Source: Anaerobiospirillum sp. NML120449 (lineage in GTDB: Bacteria; Pseudomonadota; Gammaproteobacteria; Enterobacterales; Succinivibrionaceae). From it: a stretch of 64,000 bases of DNA. The first letter of the stretch is position 1, and each line of letters starts with the position of its first letter. The stretch lies in the NCBI RefSeq assembly GCF_023051105.1, contig NZ_JALKIL010000003.1, positions 1 through 64,000 of the forward strand. Direction: 5' to 3'. A program made the position numbers and the translations under genes. Positions 27,452 to 36,438 of this stretch are shown one piece after another. The notes beneath the pieces are model-generated. The model made no database searches. It was not told where the DNA came from and worked only from the letters and a program-made list of their open reading frames with translations.

Positions 27452-28976
27452 GACCTAATCCTCTGAAACATTCCTGCTACCACAAGGGACCCGCCCACCG
27501 CTTGCGCGGCTGCCAGCTGAAGTATCTGGAATCTGCCCCAGGGCAGCACCACTGAGGGAGCTTGCCGGTGAGCATGTTCATAAACATGTCAGCTGATGAC
27601 AACAGACTGTGGGACTGGCGGAAAAAACAAAGCCCATATCCCCGAAAACCCCGGATCAGTGATGATCTGGCACTTACAGGAATATGGGCATTAAGCGTGC
27701 GCCATTCACCTGCCTTGATAGCAGGCGATATCAAAATAAAGTTAACTGCAATTTAGGCTAAAAACCTGTGTAGTGAAAGCCGGCCAAAAGCCTGCAGACA
27801 GATGGTGCACTAAGGCACTGACTGCCGGGCAGTAACATCCTGCCCCTTTCACATTTATGCGACACGCTTATGCCCGCGCAGCTGCCCCGGTAACCTGTGA
27901 GGCAACCGGACCTGGTACCCTTATGTCAGATAAACAGGCAGCGGGGTACTGCTGCGCTCATCATGATTCTTCCCGGCAGATAATTCTGCCGTCTACCCTG
28001 CCCCTGCACCGGAGTCAGAGCAGCTGCCACCCCACAGGGCGGGCATGGGCATATCTTATCAGGAAAACGCCCGAAAAAATGAAGACAAGCTCACGAGATC
28101 TGCAAAGATCACCAAAAAACCACCCTCAATCCCCGATCTGACCTGAATACAGGCTCATGCTGACCTCATATTCAGGCCAGGAACAAAGCCATGGCAGGAG
28201 GCATACAGAGAGCCATGGATCCAGCTTCCTGCCAAATCAGCTGCTGCGTAAACTGCAGCAATCAGTCAGCATTCTGGACCGCTGGTCTGTTCCATCAGGA
28301 TGCCCTGAGGCAGAACTCAGGCATATAGCCGTCTAAGCCCCCATCACAGGAATGGTGCAGGTGTCGCACCTGCTTGCCGGATTAGCAGTGGTATAAGCGG
28401 GCATGGCTGTGCGTGTACATACTAATGGCGCACATCAGCCATCATAGCGCGCTATTCTAGCCTAAAGAGCCCTGTGAAAAAAGCCATATCCCGCATCTGA
28501 AAATGGCTTTTTAAGCCATTTGTTAACAATATGGATCATTTTTATCAGACTGCCGGGCGCCAATGCTGTCAAACAAGAAAGAAACGCATTTTCATGTGTG
28601 TATCGTGACGGCACGGCACGGTATAATGGGCCACCATTTATTAATCAGGATTACTAAATTAGCGCGGCGCTGAATTATCAGCTTTTACTCCTGCCCGGCC
28701 GGGAGGAAAATCTCCGCAAAATACCGGCAAAAGGCACGCCACGCTCCCAGCTGCACAGGGCCCTGCCCCTTGCAGTACATGACAGCCCCGCAGTCAGCTC
28801 ATTTGAGCAGCGCCCCCCAGTGGCGCGCGCAGCCAATGAATGCGAGCACCGCATCAGGTACCAGCCTGGTGCCAGGCAGCCATTGCCAGCTGGCACCGCA
28901 TCCGGTGCCTGCTGTACGCCAGGCAGTCAATGACTGTGTGCTCCACAGCATGGAAAGCCTTGAGGTGTACCGCAGC
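27452..28976. other. 1.5-kb gap upstream of purT, no credible gene
   Basis: Frames here are short and GC-biased without ribosome binding sites. A consensus -10 (TATAAT, 28622-28627) lies near the purT side but has no good -35. An aaatggctttttaagccattt hairpin lies at about 28500-28520. The 26/27-bp minisatellite begins at 28977. Confidence 0.45.
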
Positions 28977-29161
28977 AAGGGCTCCTCGATGTGCAGCACA
29001 GCAAGGGCTTCCTCGATGCGCAGCACAGTAAGGGCTCCTCGATGTGCAGCTCAGTAAGGGCTCCTCGATGTGCAGCACAGCAAGGGCTTCCTCGATGCGC
29101 AGCACAGTAAGGGCTCCTCGATGTGCAGCACAGTAAGGGCTTCCTCGATGCGCAGCACAGC
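28977..29161. repeat. 26/27-bp tandem repeat, seven copies
   Basis: Units start at 28977, 29003, 29030, 29056, 29082, 29109 and 29135. Two unit types occur in the array: 26-bp units with ctcctcgatgtgc and 27-bp units with cttcctcgatgcgc. It ends about 145 bases before purT and may lie in its leader. Confidence 0.9.
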
Positions 29162-29307
29162 CGGCGCTGTTCAATGGTAATACTGATTACTGGCAGCATG
29201 ACCTTTGTCTGTCGGCACATCATACGTCAGCACCTTATCCCACAGGCCCGGCCGGGCCGGAGTAAGAATGCCGGCGGTTTTTCAGGTTGAAAACCAGGAA
29301 TTAAAAC

Positions 29308-30513
29308 ATGTCTTTTAAGCTTGAAAATGCTACCCAACGTTCCACTACCGCCATGTTATTAGGCTCTGGCGAGCTTGGTAAGGAAGTGGCCATTGAACTG
29401 ATGCGTCTTGGTGTACATGTCGTAGCCTGCGATCGCTACGATAATGCCCCTGCCATGCAGGTTGCCCATGAGCGTGCCGTTTTTGACATGAAAGATCCTG
29501 AGACCCTGCGTGCTCAGATCCACCGCATCAAGCCAGATGTAGTTATTCCTGAGATTGAGGCCATTGCTACTACCATGCTCATGGAGCTTGAGGAGAAGGA
29601 AAACCTCCACGTAGTACCTACAGCAAGGGCTGCCTACATCACCATGAACCGCAAGCAGATCCGTACCATTGCTGCTGAAGAGCTCGGTCTGCCAACCTCC
29701 CCTTACTTCTTTGCCACTACCCTTGAGGAAGTAAAGGCTCAGATCGACAAGGTAGGCTACCCATGCATTATGAAGCCTGTCATGAGCTCCTCAGGCAAGG
29801 GTCAGAGCACCATTAAGACCCCTGAGGATGTTGAGACCAGCTGGAACAAGGCCTGCACCGAAGGCCGTGGCGGTGTGGCCGAGGTGATTGTTGAGGGCTT
29901 TGTGCGCTTTGAAAAGGAAATCACCTTATTAACCATAAGCGCCGCTGACGGTATCCACTTCTGCCGCCCTATCTTCCACCACCAGGTAAATGGTGACTAC
30001 CATGAGTCCTGGCAGGGTGATGAGCTGCCAGCTGACATCCAGGCTGAGTGCGAGCGCATTGCCAGCAAGGTGGTCAAGCACCTTGGCGGTCACGGCCTCT
30101 TTGGCGTAGAGCTCTTTATCTGCCCTGGTCAGGAAAACCAGGTAGTATTCTCCGAGCTTTCCCCACGTCCACACGATACCGGCATGGTAACCATGATCTC
30201 CCAGGATCAGAGCGAATTTGCCCTGCACGTCCGCGCCCTGCTTGGCCTGCCAATTGGCCAGATCACCTTTATCGGCCCATCTGCCTCTGCAGCCCTGCTC
30301 GTTGAAGGTGACGGCACCACCATCACCTACGAAAACATTGCCGAGGCTCTCAAGACCGGCGGTGCCCATTCCAATGTACGTATCTTCGGCAAGCCTGAAG
30401 TACGCGGCGAGCGCCGTATGGGTGTAATGCTGGCCCGCTCCACCTCAGTTGAGGACGCCGTTGAGAAGGCCAAGGCCATGCGCGCCACCATCAAGGCCAC
30501 CGTAACCGCCTGA
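29308..30513 (+). CDS. purT: Formate-dependent phosphoribosylglycinamide formyltransferase PurT
   Basis: A 401-residue ATP-grasp enzyme that converts GAR, formate and ATP to formyl-GAR in purine synthesis, independent of 10-formyl-THF. Visible family blocks: [16 protein letters not shown] near residues 15-30, [10 protein letters not shown], the ATP-binding loop [13 protein letters not shown] near 156-168, and [15 protein letters not shown] with metal ligands near 287-301. Length matches E. coli PurT (392). AGGA precedes ATG 29308. A strong terminator lies at 30.67 kb. A formate-based enzyme fits an anaerobe that makes formate. Confidence 0.96.
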   Translation: MSFKLENATQRSTTAMLLGSGELGKEVAIELMRLGVHVVACDRYDNAPAMQVAHERAVFDMKDPETLRAQIHRIKPDVVIPEIEAIATTMLMELEEKENLHVVPTARAAYITMNRKQIRTIAAEELGLPTSPYFFATTLEEVKAQIDKVGYPCIMKPVMSSSGKGQSTIKTPEDVETSWNKACTEGRGGVAEVIVEGFVRFEKEITLLTISAADGIHFCRPIFHHQVNGDYHESWQGDELPADIQAECERIASKVVKHLGGHGLFGVELFICPGQENQVVFSELSPRPHDTGMVTMISQDQSEFALHVRALLGLPIGQITFIGPSASAALLVEGDGTTITYENIAEALKTGGAHSNVRIFGKPEVRGERRMGVMLARSTSVEDAVEKAKAMRATIKATVTA

Positions 30514-31224
30514 TAACTTCAGGTCCAGCCTGCCATGCCAGCACTGGCATGGCAAGGCATGACTGGCCTGAACCTGCCCGGCATGGCATGACTGCCAGGA
30601 TTGGCAAGGCCAGTGCCTGGCAGCCAGGCCCTGCAACCCTCACCGGGGCGCTGTGGGCCAGACATAAACAGGGGCATGCTCCAGATTCTGGAGCATGCCC
30701 CTGCTGTTTTTGGCCAACCGGCGGGCCTTAAAAAACATCCCTGCCCTGCCACCATGACAGGCACAGTTGTCGCGGCTGTGGCCATGTACTAAGAAAGTGC
30801 TTTGCCATACAGCGCCCCGGGAGCTGTCCCTTATCTGTTTTGCTGCACTGATCCGATGTGACTGGGCCATTGAGGTGCATAGTATGCCTTTCCATGGGCT
30901 GCAGCCATCTGATAACGTGAGTTCTGTCACACTAAGACATTTTGAAAGTCAAATTTTAATCAGATGAGCAAAACAAGAATCTATAATACTCATGGCCTTA
31001 CATCTATGTTATTCAGGCCAGGCCCGAATACAGGCACTTTGCACAGGCATTAGTGCCGGGCATATTGATATTTTGAAATTAAAAGGTCGTGACCACACGC
31101 ACAGTGGACCTGCCAGGGGCAGCTCCATGAGCCAGAATCAGTCCGACCGGTCAGAAACTTAGTCCAGTAGAAGTAATACAGTTTATTTGAGGAGAAACAG
31201 GCACAATATAAGAAGATATCAAAG
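30514..31224. other. Gap between purT and the viperin homologue
   Basis: It contains the purT terminator and a run of short ggcatggca / tgccagg palindromic units at 30530-30620. Upstream of the viperin gene the sequence is more AT-rich; a promoter could not be fixed. Confidence 0.5.
30670..30712 (+). terminator. Intrinsic terminator after purT
   Basis: A 15-bp stem (caggggcatgctccaga with tctggagcatgcccctg), tiny loop, then ctgttttt. Confidence 0.85.
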
Positions 31225-32088
31225 ATGAACAGCCTGACTGTTAACTGGCATGTAACAGAAAAATGCAATTTCAAATGTCACTACTGCTTTGCCAGATACG
31301 CAGATTGTGACCGCCAGGAAGTCCACACAGACAGGGACAGGATAACAGCCCTCCTGGCCAGGATTCACACCTCCTTTACCTCGGTATATGGTGCAGATAC
31401 CCTGCGGCTTAATATTGCCGGAGGCGAGCCTCTTCTGTGTCGTGACCTTGGTTTCATTATTGAAACAGCCCATAAAATGGGTTTTGCCGTTTCAATCATC
31501 ACCAACGCCTCCCTTATCACCCCCGCATTTGTCACAAAGTATGCTCCGCTTATGTCTGTTTTTGGCATAAGTGTCGACTCACTTAACCCTGAGACTAATA
31601 TCAGATCCGGAAGATGTAACAGCAAATACAATCTCGGACTTGAAGATATTCAGGCTCTGGCAGCGTCATTGAGAAAAGCATGTCCCGGGATCAACCTCAA
31701 GATAAATACCGTGGTCAATGCCTTCAATTTCGACGAGGACTTAAGTGAACTCATCCAAACCGTATGCCCTGACAAATGGAAAGTGCTGCAGGCCATCAGT
31801 ATCAACACTGACAGGCAGTTCTGTACTGATGAACAGTTCAGCCATTTTCTCCACACCCACCGTCATCTGAGCCACTGTATTGCCCATGAGAACAGCGATC
31901 TCATGATCAACTCGTATCTGATGATCGATCCCTACGGAAGGATCTATCAGAACGCAGCCGGTAACGGCAGCTCCTACAGCTACAGTCCCTCCCTGCTGGA
32001 CCTTACTGACAGACAGGCCGCTCAGTGGCTTGAGGTAGACATGAACAAATACCACGAACGTTACCGTCCCAACCGCCTGCCCCAGTAA
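31225..32088 (+). CDS. Prokaryotic viperin homologue (radical SAM ddh-nucleotide synthase)
   Basis: A 287-residue radical SAM protein. It starts NSLTVNWHVTEKCNFKCHYC, giving the CxxxCxxC [4Fe-4S] ligands C14, C18, C21; GGEP is at 66-69, SIITNASLI at 90-98, ISVDSL at 115-120 and SGR at 128-130. The later blocks KINTVVNAFNFDEDL (159-173), DKWKVLQ (183-189) and SYLMIDPYGR (230-239) match, in order and spacing, the viperin sequence as I know it (KINSVINRFNVEEDM, RWKVFQ, SYLILDEYMRF), which separates it from other radical SAM families. Viperins convert CTP, GTP or UTP to 3'-deoxy-3',4'-didehydro nucleotides that terminate viral RNA synthesis. The ATG has only a weak AGAAG site. No nucleotide kinase is adjacent. 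There is no transmembrane or amphipathic N-terminal extension, as expected for bacterial forms. Confidence 0.85.
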   Translation: MNSLTVNWHVTEKCNFKCHYCFARYADCDRQEVHTDRDRITALLARIHTSFTSVYGADTLRLNIAGGEPLLCRDLGFIIETAHKMGFAVSIITNASLITPAFVTKYAPLMSVFGISVDSLNPETNIRSGRCNSKYNLGLEDIQALAASLRKACPGINLKINTVVNAFNFDEDLSELIQTVCPDKWKVLQAISINTDRQFCTDEQFSHFLHTHRHLSHCIAHENSDLMINSYLMIDPYGRIYQNAAGNGSSYSYSPSLLDLTDRQAAQWLEVDMNKYHERYRPNRLPQ

Positions 32089-32651
32089 GGCACTGGCATT
32101 AGCCCGGGCCATTCCATTGCCTTAGCCATAGCCATAGCACTTGCCATGGCCATGGCCATGTCCATGTCCGTGGCTATGACGGTGTCCGAGGTCGTGGCAT
32201 TTGCAGTGTCAATCTCAAAACCAGCCTGCCTGCATCCTGCCCATCACTGCACAATCCCATACAGCGGCAGTTATGGATGCGCAGCGGTTTAAACAGATTT
32301 TGTCCGGTTTTAACCTTGCCCATGTCCTGTTAATGGGCTGGTATGGTGTTTAATATGACAAAGATCCCGAATTTATCGGAAAAAAATTGAATAACAGGGG
32401 CTGACAGTAAGCTGATTTTGCTGCACAAGACAGCAAGAATTTGCATTATTATGGTGCATATTATGGTTTTTCAACCAAAATTTGAGGCTGGTAACACAAA
32501 GTTTCATCGATATTTGCTGGTATCAGCCCCTGCAGTGCTATCATGCCGCCAGCACTGTCAGCAGTAACATATGCATGACCCTGTATAAGCATGAGGTCTG
32601 AGACAGTTATTTTTCGGCTTTTCGGTCTTTGTTAATTGAAGGACATTTGGC
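32089..32651. other. Intergenic region after the viperin homologue
   Basis: A tandem of catagc/catggc hexamers lies at 32120-32170. The remainder is AT-rich and presumably contains the promoter of the following small gene. No terminator is obvious. Confidence 0.45.
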
Positions 32652-32846
32652 ATGCCAAACATTTTTCAGAATTATCTGACCATGGACCCGTTCATTCTTC
32701 TTTCTGCAGTTAATCTCAAGCTCAGAGACAGCTGCAGCTCACTTGAAGATCTGTGCAAGACCCACGAGATCGATGAGGACAAGCTGGTAACCCGCCTCAA
32801 GGAGGCCGGCTTTACCTACAACGCAGCCCAGAACCAGTTCCGATAA
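32652..32846 (+). CDS. DUF4250 domain-containing protein
   Basis: A 64-residue protein that fits DUF4250 (PF14056): DPFILLSAVNLKLRDSCSSLEDLC near residues 12-35 and the C-terminal YNAAQNQFR are the family signature. Function is unknown; the family is small, soluble and common in gut bacteria. AAGGAC is a good ribosome binding site 8 bases before ATG 32652. A terminator follows about 90 bases after the stop, so it is probably a single-gene unit. Confidence 0.85.
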   Translation: MPNIFQNYLTMDPFILLSAVNLKLRDSCSSLEDLCKTHEIDEDKLVTRLKEAGFTYNAAQNQFR

Positions 32847-32930
32847 TTCTGCAGTCCCTGTTAAGGGATGGGAAAGTTACGCCGCCTGAGCATGGCAGGT
32901 ACCAGTACCAGGCAGTACCGCTCAGGCCAT

Positions 32931-32967
32931 CAGGACCGCGCCCCAAAAGGCCCGGTCCTTTTTTCCC
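32931..32967 (+). terminator. Intrinsic terminator after the DUF4250 gene
   Basis: Stem aggaccg/cggtcct with inner GC pairs and six T residues. Confidence 0.8.
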
Positions 32968-33071
32968 CACCCCAGCCCGGGCCCGGCCTGGCTCCTGCCA
33001 TATAAGCTTCCGGCCACGGCATGCCGCCTTGCGGTCCTTGAGGCAGTAACTGTGCTGGCGTGAAGCCACAG

Positions 33072-33250
33072 CAGCGCGGTGCCGGTATAAGCCAATCGCA
33101 GCGGTGCCGGTGTGATGCCATGGCAGCGAGGTGCCGGTATAAGCCAATCGCAGCGGTGCCGGTGTGATGCCATGGCAGCGAGGTGCCGGTATAAGCCAAT
33201 CGCAGCGGTGCCGGTGTGAAGCCACAGCAGCGCGGTGCTGATGCAAGGCC
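33072..33250. repeat. 52-bp tandem repeat, three copies plus partials
   Basis: Units start at 33072, 33124 and 33176. Each consists of two related halves, one with ggtgccggtataagccaatc and one with ggtgccggtgtgatgcc, so the array grew from a roughly 26-bp ancestor. Degenerate half-units continue on both sides. Confidence 0.9.
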
Positions 33251-33364
33251 ATGATTTGCAGTGCCGGTGTGATGCCATGACAGCGCTGCTGCGGGCATCT
33301 GTAGTGTATATATGTGCGCTGAGTTGCAAGTAATGGGCTCAGCTCTTCATAAAAAGACTTGTTT

Positions 33365-33373
33365 TGCTATAAT
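33365..33373 (+). promoter_or_regulatory. Extended -10 promoter of the DUF2786 gene
   Basis: TGCTATAAT is a perfect extended -10 about 65 bases upstream of the DUF2786 start; there is no strong -35, as is usual with an extended -10. Confidence 0.5.
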
Positions 33374-33439
33374 TTTGCGGTCGCAGGCGGATTGCCCCTG
33401 CAGAATGTAATTTTTGTAATCGTATGAGGATCAGGCTAA

Positions 33440-34237
33440 ATGGCTGACAGCAGAATTCTGGATAAGCTTTCCAAGCTTCTTGCTATGAGTGAAAGCGGTA
33501 ACCCTAATGAGGCTGCCATTGCGCTGGAGCGCGCTCGCAAGCTTATGGAAGCCCACCAGCTTTCAACTGAGGACGTTGCCTTACGCGCCATTAATGAAAC
33601 TGAGGAAAAGGTACCTTCTATCCTCAAAGACAAGCGCATGTATACCATTCTGTCCAGTATTGTAACCCGAGCTTTCGGTCTTACCTGCTTTTACCGTATG
33701 AATGGCTCTACTGTTAAGTCTGTAGTGTTTGTAGGTCCGTCCGACCGCTGCCAGACTGCCACCTATACCTTTACTGTTCTGGCCCGCCAGGCCGCTATTG
33801 CCAAAAAGAATTTCCTTGCCAGAAGACGTGAAGAGCTGCTCAATGAGTGGAAAGAGGCCAATCCATTCTTTATGGAAATTCAGCGCTGCAAGCGTCTGAG
33901 CGATATCTACAAGCTCGTGTCTGAATCCTGCAAAAATGCAGATAACCGTAACCTGCGCCGCTCTGCCACAGCTTATCTCGACGGCTGGATGCGTGCTATC
34001 CATGAGAAGGTTACTGACTTTGCCATGACCTCAGAGGAAAATCACCTCATCGAGCGCTTCATGGAGGAAAACCATCCTGACCTGACCACCATGAGCCGCT
34101 TCCGTGGCCGTGGCTACAGCCGCTCTGACTGGCAGCACTTCCAGAACGGCAGCCGTGATGCCGAAGAGGGCGTAACCCTGCTTCACGGCGTATCAGGTGA
34201 TATGCAGCGCCACGAGCTGGGCTACGACGGCGATTAA
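33440..34237 (+). CDS. DUF2786 domain-containing protein
   Basis: A 265-residue protein whose N terminus fits the DUF2786 signature: ILDKLSKLLAMSESGNPNEAAIALERARKLMEAHQLS, here residues 6-42. A second domain (YTILSSIVTRAFGL, VVFVGPSDRCQTATYTFTVL) follows, as in related phage and bacterial proteins. The C terminus is Arg/Gly-rich (RFRGRGYSRSDWQHF). The function of the family is unknown. AGGA precedes the ATG and a terminator follows, so it is a single-gene unit. Related proteins occur on phages and plasmids, but base composition here is like its neighbours. Confidence 0.82.
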   Translation: MADSRILDKLSKLLAMSESGNPNEAAIALERARKLMEAHQLSTEDVALRAINETEEKVPSILKDKRMYTILSSIVTRAFGLTCFYRMNGSTVKSVVFVGPSDRCQTATYTFTVLARQAAIAKKNFLARRREELLNEWKEANPFFMEIQRCKRLSDIYKLVSESCKNADNRNLRRSATAYLDGWMRAIHEKVTDFAMTSEENHLIERFMEENHPDLTTMSRFRGRGYSRSDWQHFQNGSRDAEEGVTLLHGVSGDMQRHELGYDGD

Positions 34238-34316
34238 TCCCCGGACAGCTCACATATATGCCTCTGAGACAGTCAGGGGCCGCTGCCATTGCCGCGATCA
34301 TTCCCGCAGGCTGCAA

Positions 34317-34362
34317 AGACGCAAAAAGCAGATTAGAGTAATCTAATCTGCTTTTTGCTTTT
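34317..34362 (+). terminator. Intrinsic terminator after the DUF2786 gene
   Basis: A long AT-rich stem caaaaagcagatta/taatctgctttttg ending in ctttt; its symmetry suggests it may act in both directions. Confidence 0.8.
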
Positions 34363-34559
34363 ATGGCCCATGAGACTGAGCGCAATACCCGCAGCTCAGC
34401 TGCTGGCGGCAGGTGCCGGTGCTGACACCATTGCTGCAGGTGCCGCTGCTGATTCCGGGGGCTGGGGCATAGAGGACCGCCGGGCATCCTGAGCGACAGC
34501 AAGGCTGTGCTGCCTGCGGCCTGCTGCCTGCAGCTGCTGACTGCTGTGCGGGCAGCTCC

Positions 34560-36023
34560 CTAGAAGTACTCGCTAATGCGACGGAGCAGCACCATAGAGC
34601 GGGTGTCCTTTTCATCAATGGTATTGAAGAGCATCTGGCACTCCTGCATCAGGCTTTTGGCCCTGCGGTTGAACTGATTGCGGCAGTACTCTTCATAAAT
34701 GTCGCGCTCGGCCTCAAAACAGGCACCCGGGAAGTTCTCATTGAAATAGCACATGGCCTGGGCCGCAAAACGGGTGTAAGGATTACCCACCATGGACAGA
34801 TTGGTTTCAAGCCTGATGTCATGACTCATCAGACGCTCAAACACAGGCTTTTCGTAAGGTGCAAGTTTCTTGAAGTAGAGATCGTAGAAAGGCAGGTCCT
34901 TATCAGTAAAAGCAGCTGCTGCCTGATACAGAGCCTGAGGGTCAATCTGAACCCCCTCAAGCATGACGTCATCAGCCTCTGCCTGAGTCTTACCCTGAAC
35001 ATCGTCAGGTGCCCCGGCATCATGGCCGCCATCAGCAGACGCAGGCGCATCGTGAGTTGCTGCAGATGCAGCAGCGCTGGCGTCGGCAGCGGCGCTGCCG
35101 GTGGCGCCATCGGCTATGCCGGCTGCAGCACGCTGCAGGGCCTTGAGCTGGTCGTGAGGCAACAGGTCGGCCAGATTGGCGTTCTCCAGGCGGGCACGTT
35201 CGGCATTGAGATCGAATTTGAGTTCCTGCTGGCGCTCAGGTGTAAGAATGCCTGGCGGGGCCATCAGCGGAGCCAGATCAAGGTTGATGGTAATGAGGCT
35301 TAAGCTGTTGCCGTCATTCTTGATGGCTTTGACAAGGCGCAGATCCTGACTCTGGCTGAGCACACGGATCAGGCACAGACGGCCTTCATCAATGTGCACA
35401 AAGTATGGTCCGTTTTGCAGATTAAGTCTGCGGGCACGAGGGGCGCACAGGAAGGACATGATCTTTGGATCGTGTTCATTGAGCCAGGTAAAGATATGAT
35501 GCAGGGCATCGGCTCTGATGAGCTGGTTATCCAGATCTCCGGTAAATCCCAGATCCCTTGCTACCTGATTGAGATTGGTGATGCGGCGCAGTCTGGTATT
35601 GCCAAACAGGGCACAGGTCTCAAGAGCGGTCTTGAGATCGACCATGTAGTTAAAGCGCGCAAAGATATCAGGCAGGAAATAATTCTGAATGGCCATGGCA
35701 TTGAACACCGACAGGTGGCGCATGGCAAATGTGACAAGCACGTCATTTTCCTGGAGAGGACGAAGCTGACTTGAAGCCTCGGTCATAAACTCCAGCGAGG
35801 TCATACCGTGCTTGAGATTGAAAGGATCGATATTCTGGCGTAACAGAAAGGCCGGGGACACCAGACCATGCAGAGGAATGCGGCACAGCATCAGCTTGCG
35901 AACAGTAGCATAGTCAAGGGATACACCCTCAGGAATACGCAATATGCTCATGCCTGCCATACGGGAATGCAGTGAAGGGGCACTCAAAGGCAAAGGAACA
36001 GCATAATAAAGGTTACGGTTCAC
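34560..36023 (-). CDS. Exonuclease I (SbcB)-like protein, catalytic residues not conserved
   Basis: About 487 residues. By eye it follows E. coli ExoI from start to end: APSLHSRMAGMSIL against PALDRPAQFAAI, NTRLRRITNLNQVARDLG against PSFRLEHLTKANGIEH, GPYFVHIDEGRLCLIRVL in the SH3-like region, and NPYTRFAAQAMCYFNENFPG against KLLFNYRARNFPG near the C terminus. The DEDDh residues are lost: DYETFG aligns with AVPLPL (D15, E17 absent), D108 with Ser, H181 with Gln; only D186 has an Asp counterpart. A 50-residue Ala/Asp-rich insertion lies around residue 300. The start is likely GTG 36023 (AGGAG upstream), rather than TTG 36050. It lies downstream of topA on the same strand, 0.4 kb away. A structural or partner-binding role is inferred; homology itself is moderate. 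Confidence 0.55.
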   Translation of the reverse strand: MNRNLYYAVPLPLSAPSLHSRMAGMSILRIPEGVSLDYATVRKLMLCRIPLHGLVSPAFLLRQNIDPFNLKHGMTSLEFMTEASSQLRPLQENDVLVTFAMRHLSVFNAMAIQNYFLPDIFARFNYMVDLKTALETCALFGNTRLRRITNLNQVARDLGFTGDLDNQLIRADALHHIFTWLNEHDPKIMSFLCAPRARRLNLQNGPYFVHIDEGRLCLIRVLSQSQDLRLVKAIKNDGNSLSLITINLDLAPLMAPPGILTPERQQELKFDLNAERARLENANLADLLPHDQLKALQRAAAGIADGATGSAAADASAAASAATHDAPASADGGHDAGAPDDVQGKTQAEADDVMLEGVQIDPQALYQAAAAFTDKDLPFYDLYFKKLAPYEKPVFERLMSHDIRLETNLSMVGNPYTRFAAQAMCYFNENFPGACFEAERDIYEEYCRNQFNRRAKSLMQECQMLFNTIDEKDTRSMVLLRRISEYF

Positions 36024-36050
36024 GTCATCGGACTCCTGACTGGTGCTCAA

Positions 36051-36438
36051 ACATCCCGCACGGGGCCGCCGCTATTTTATCACATCAGCCCCATAAGCCA
36101 GGCCCGACGCTGCAACCTTGCTCCCTGCTCCGTGGCCACTGAACTTCGCTCCCTGCACCATGGGCCGCTGTGCCACGCCCATGCCTTGCAGCGCGACTGT
36201 CAGTCCCGGGCCGTCTAACCGCTCTGTCGCCAGAAAGCACAACGCCCCGGCAGGCGGGAGCCTGCTGAGGCGCTGTAATTACCTCCCTGCAATGGCCGGG
36301 CTGTCAGGCTGGCCTGCGGCCGCCTGCAGCGCCGGCGGCAGCAGCGGCAGCGGCTGCATAGCAGCTTGCTCTGAAGGCCGGTGGCGCTGCTGCGCTGCGC
36401 CGTGTGTCTCATCCGGGAGGTATGTAAGATATCAGGCT
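36051..36438. other. Gap between topA and the ExoI-like gene
   Basis: GC-rich with imperfect tgctccctgc / ccatggg repeats. No gene or clear terminator is seen. Confidence 0.45.

Noticed and set aside
32812..33329. Several His/Ala-rich minus-strand ORFs
   Set aside because: They translate the 52-bp minisatellite in different frames and have no start signals.
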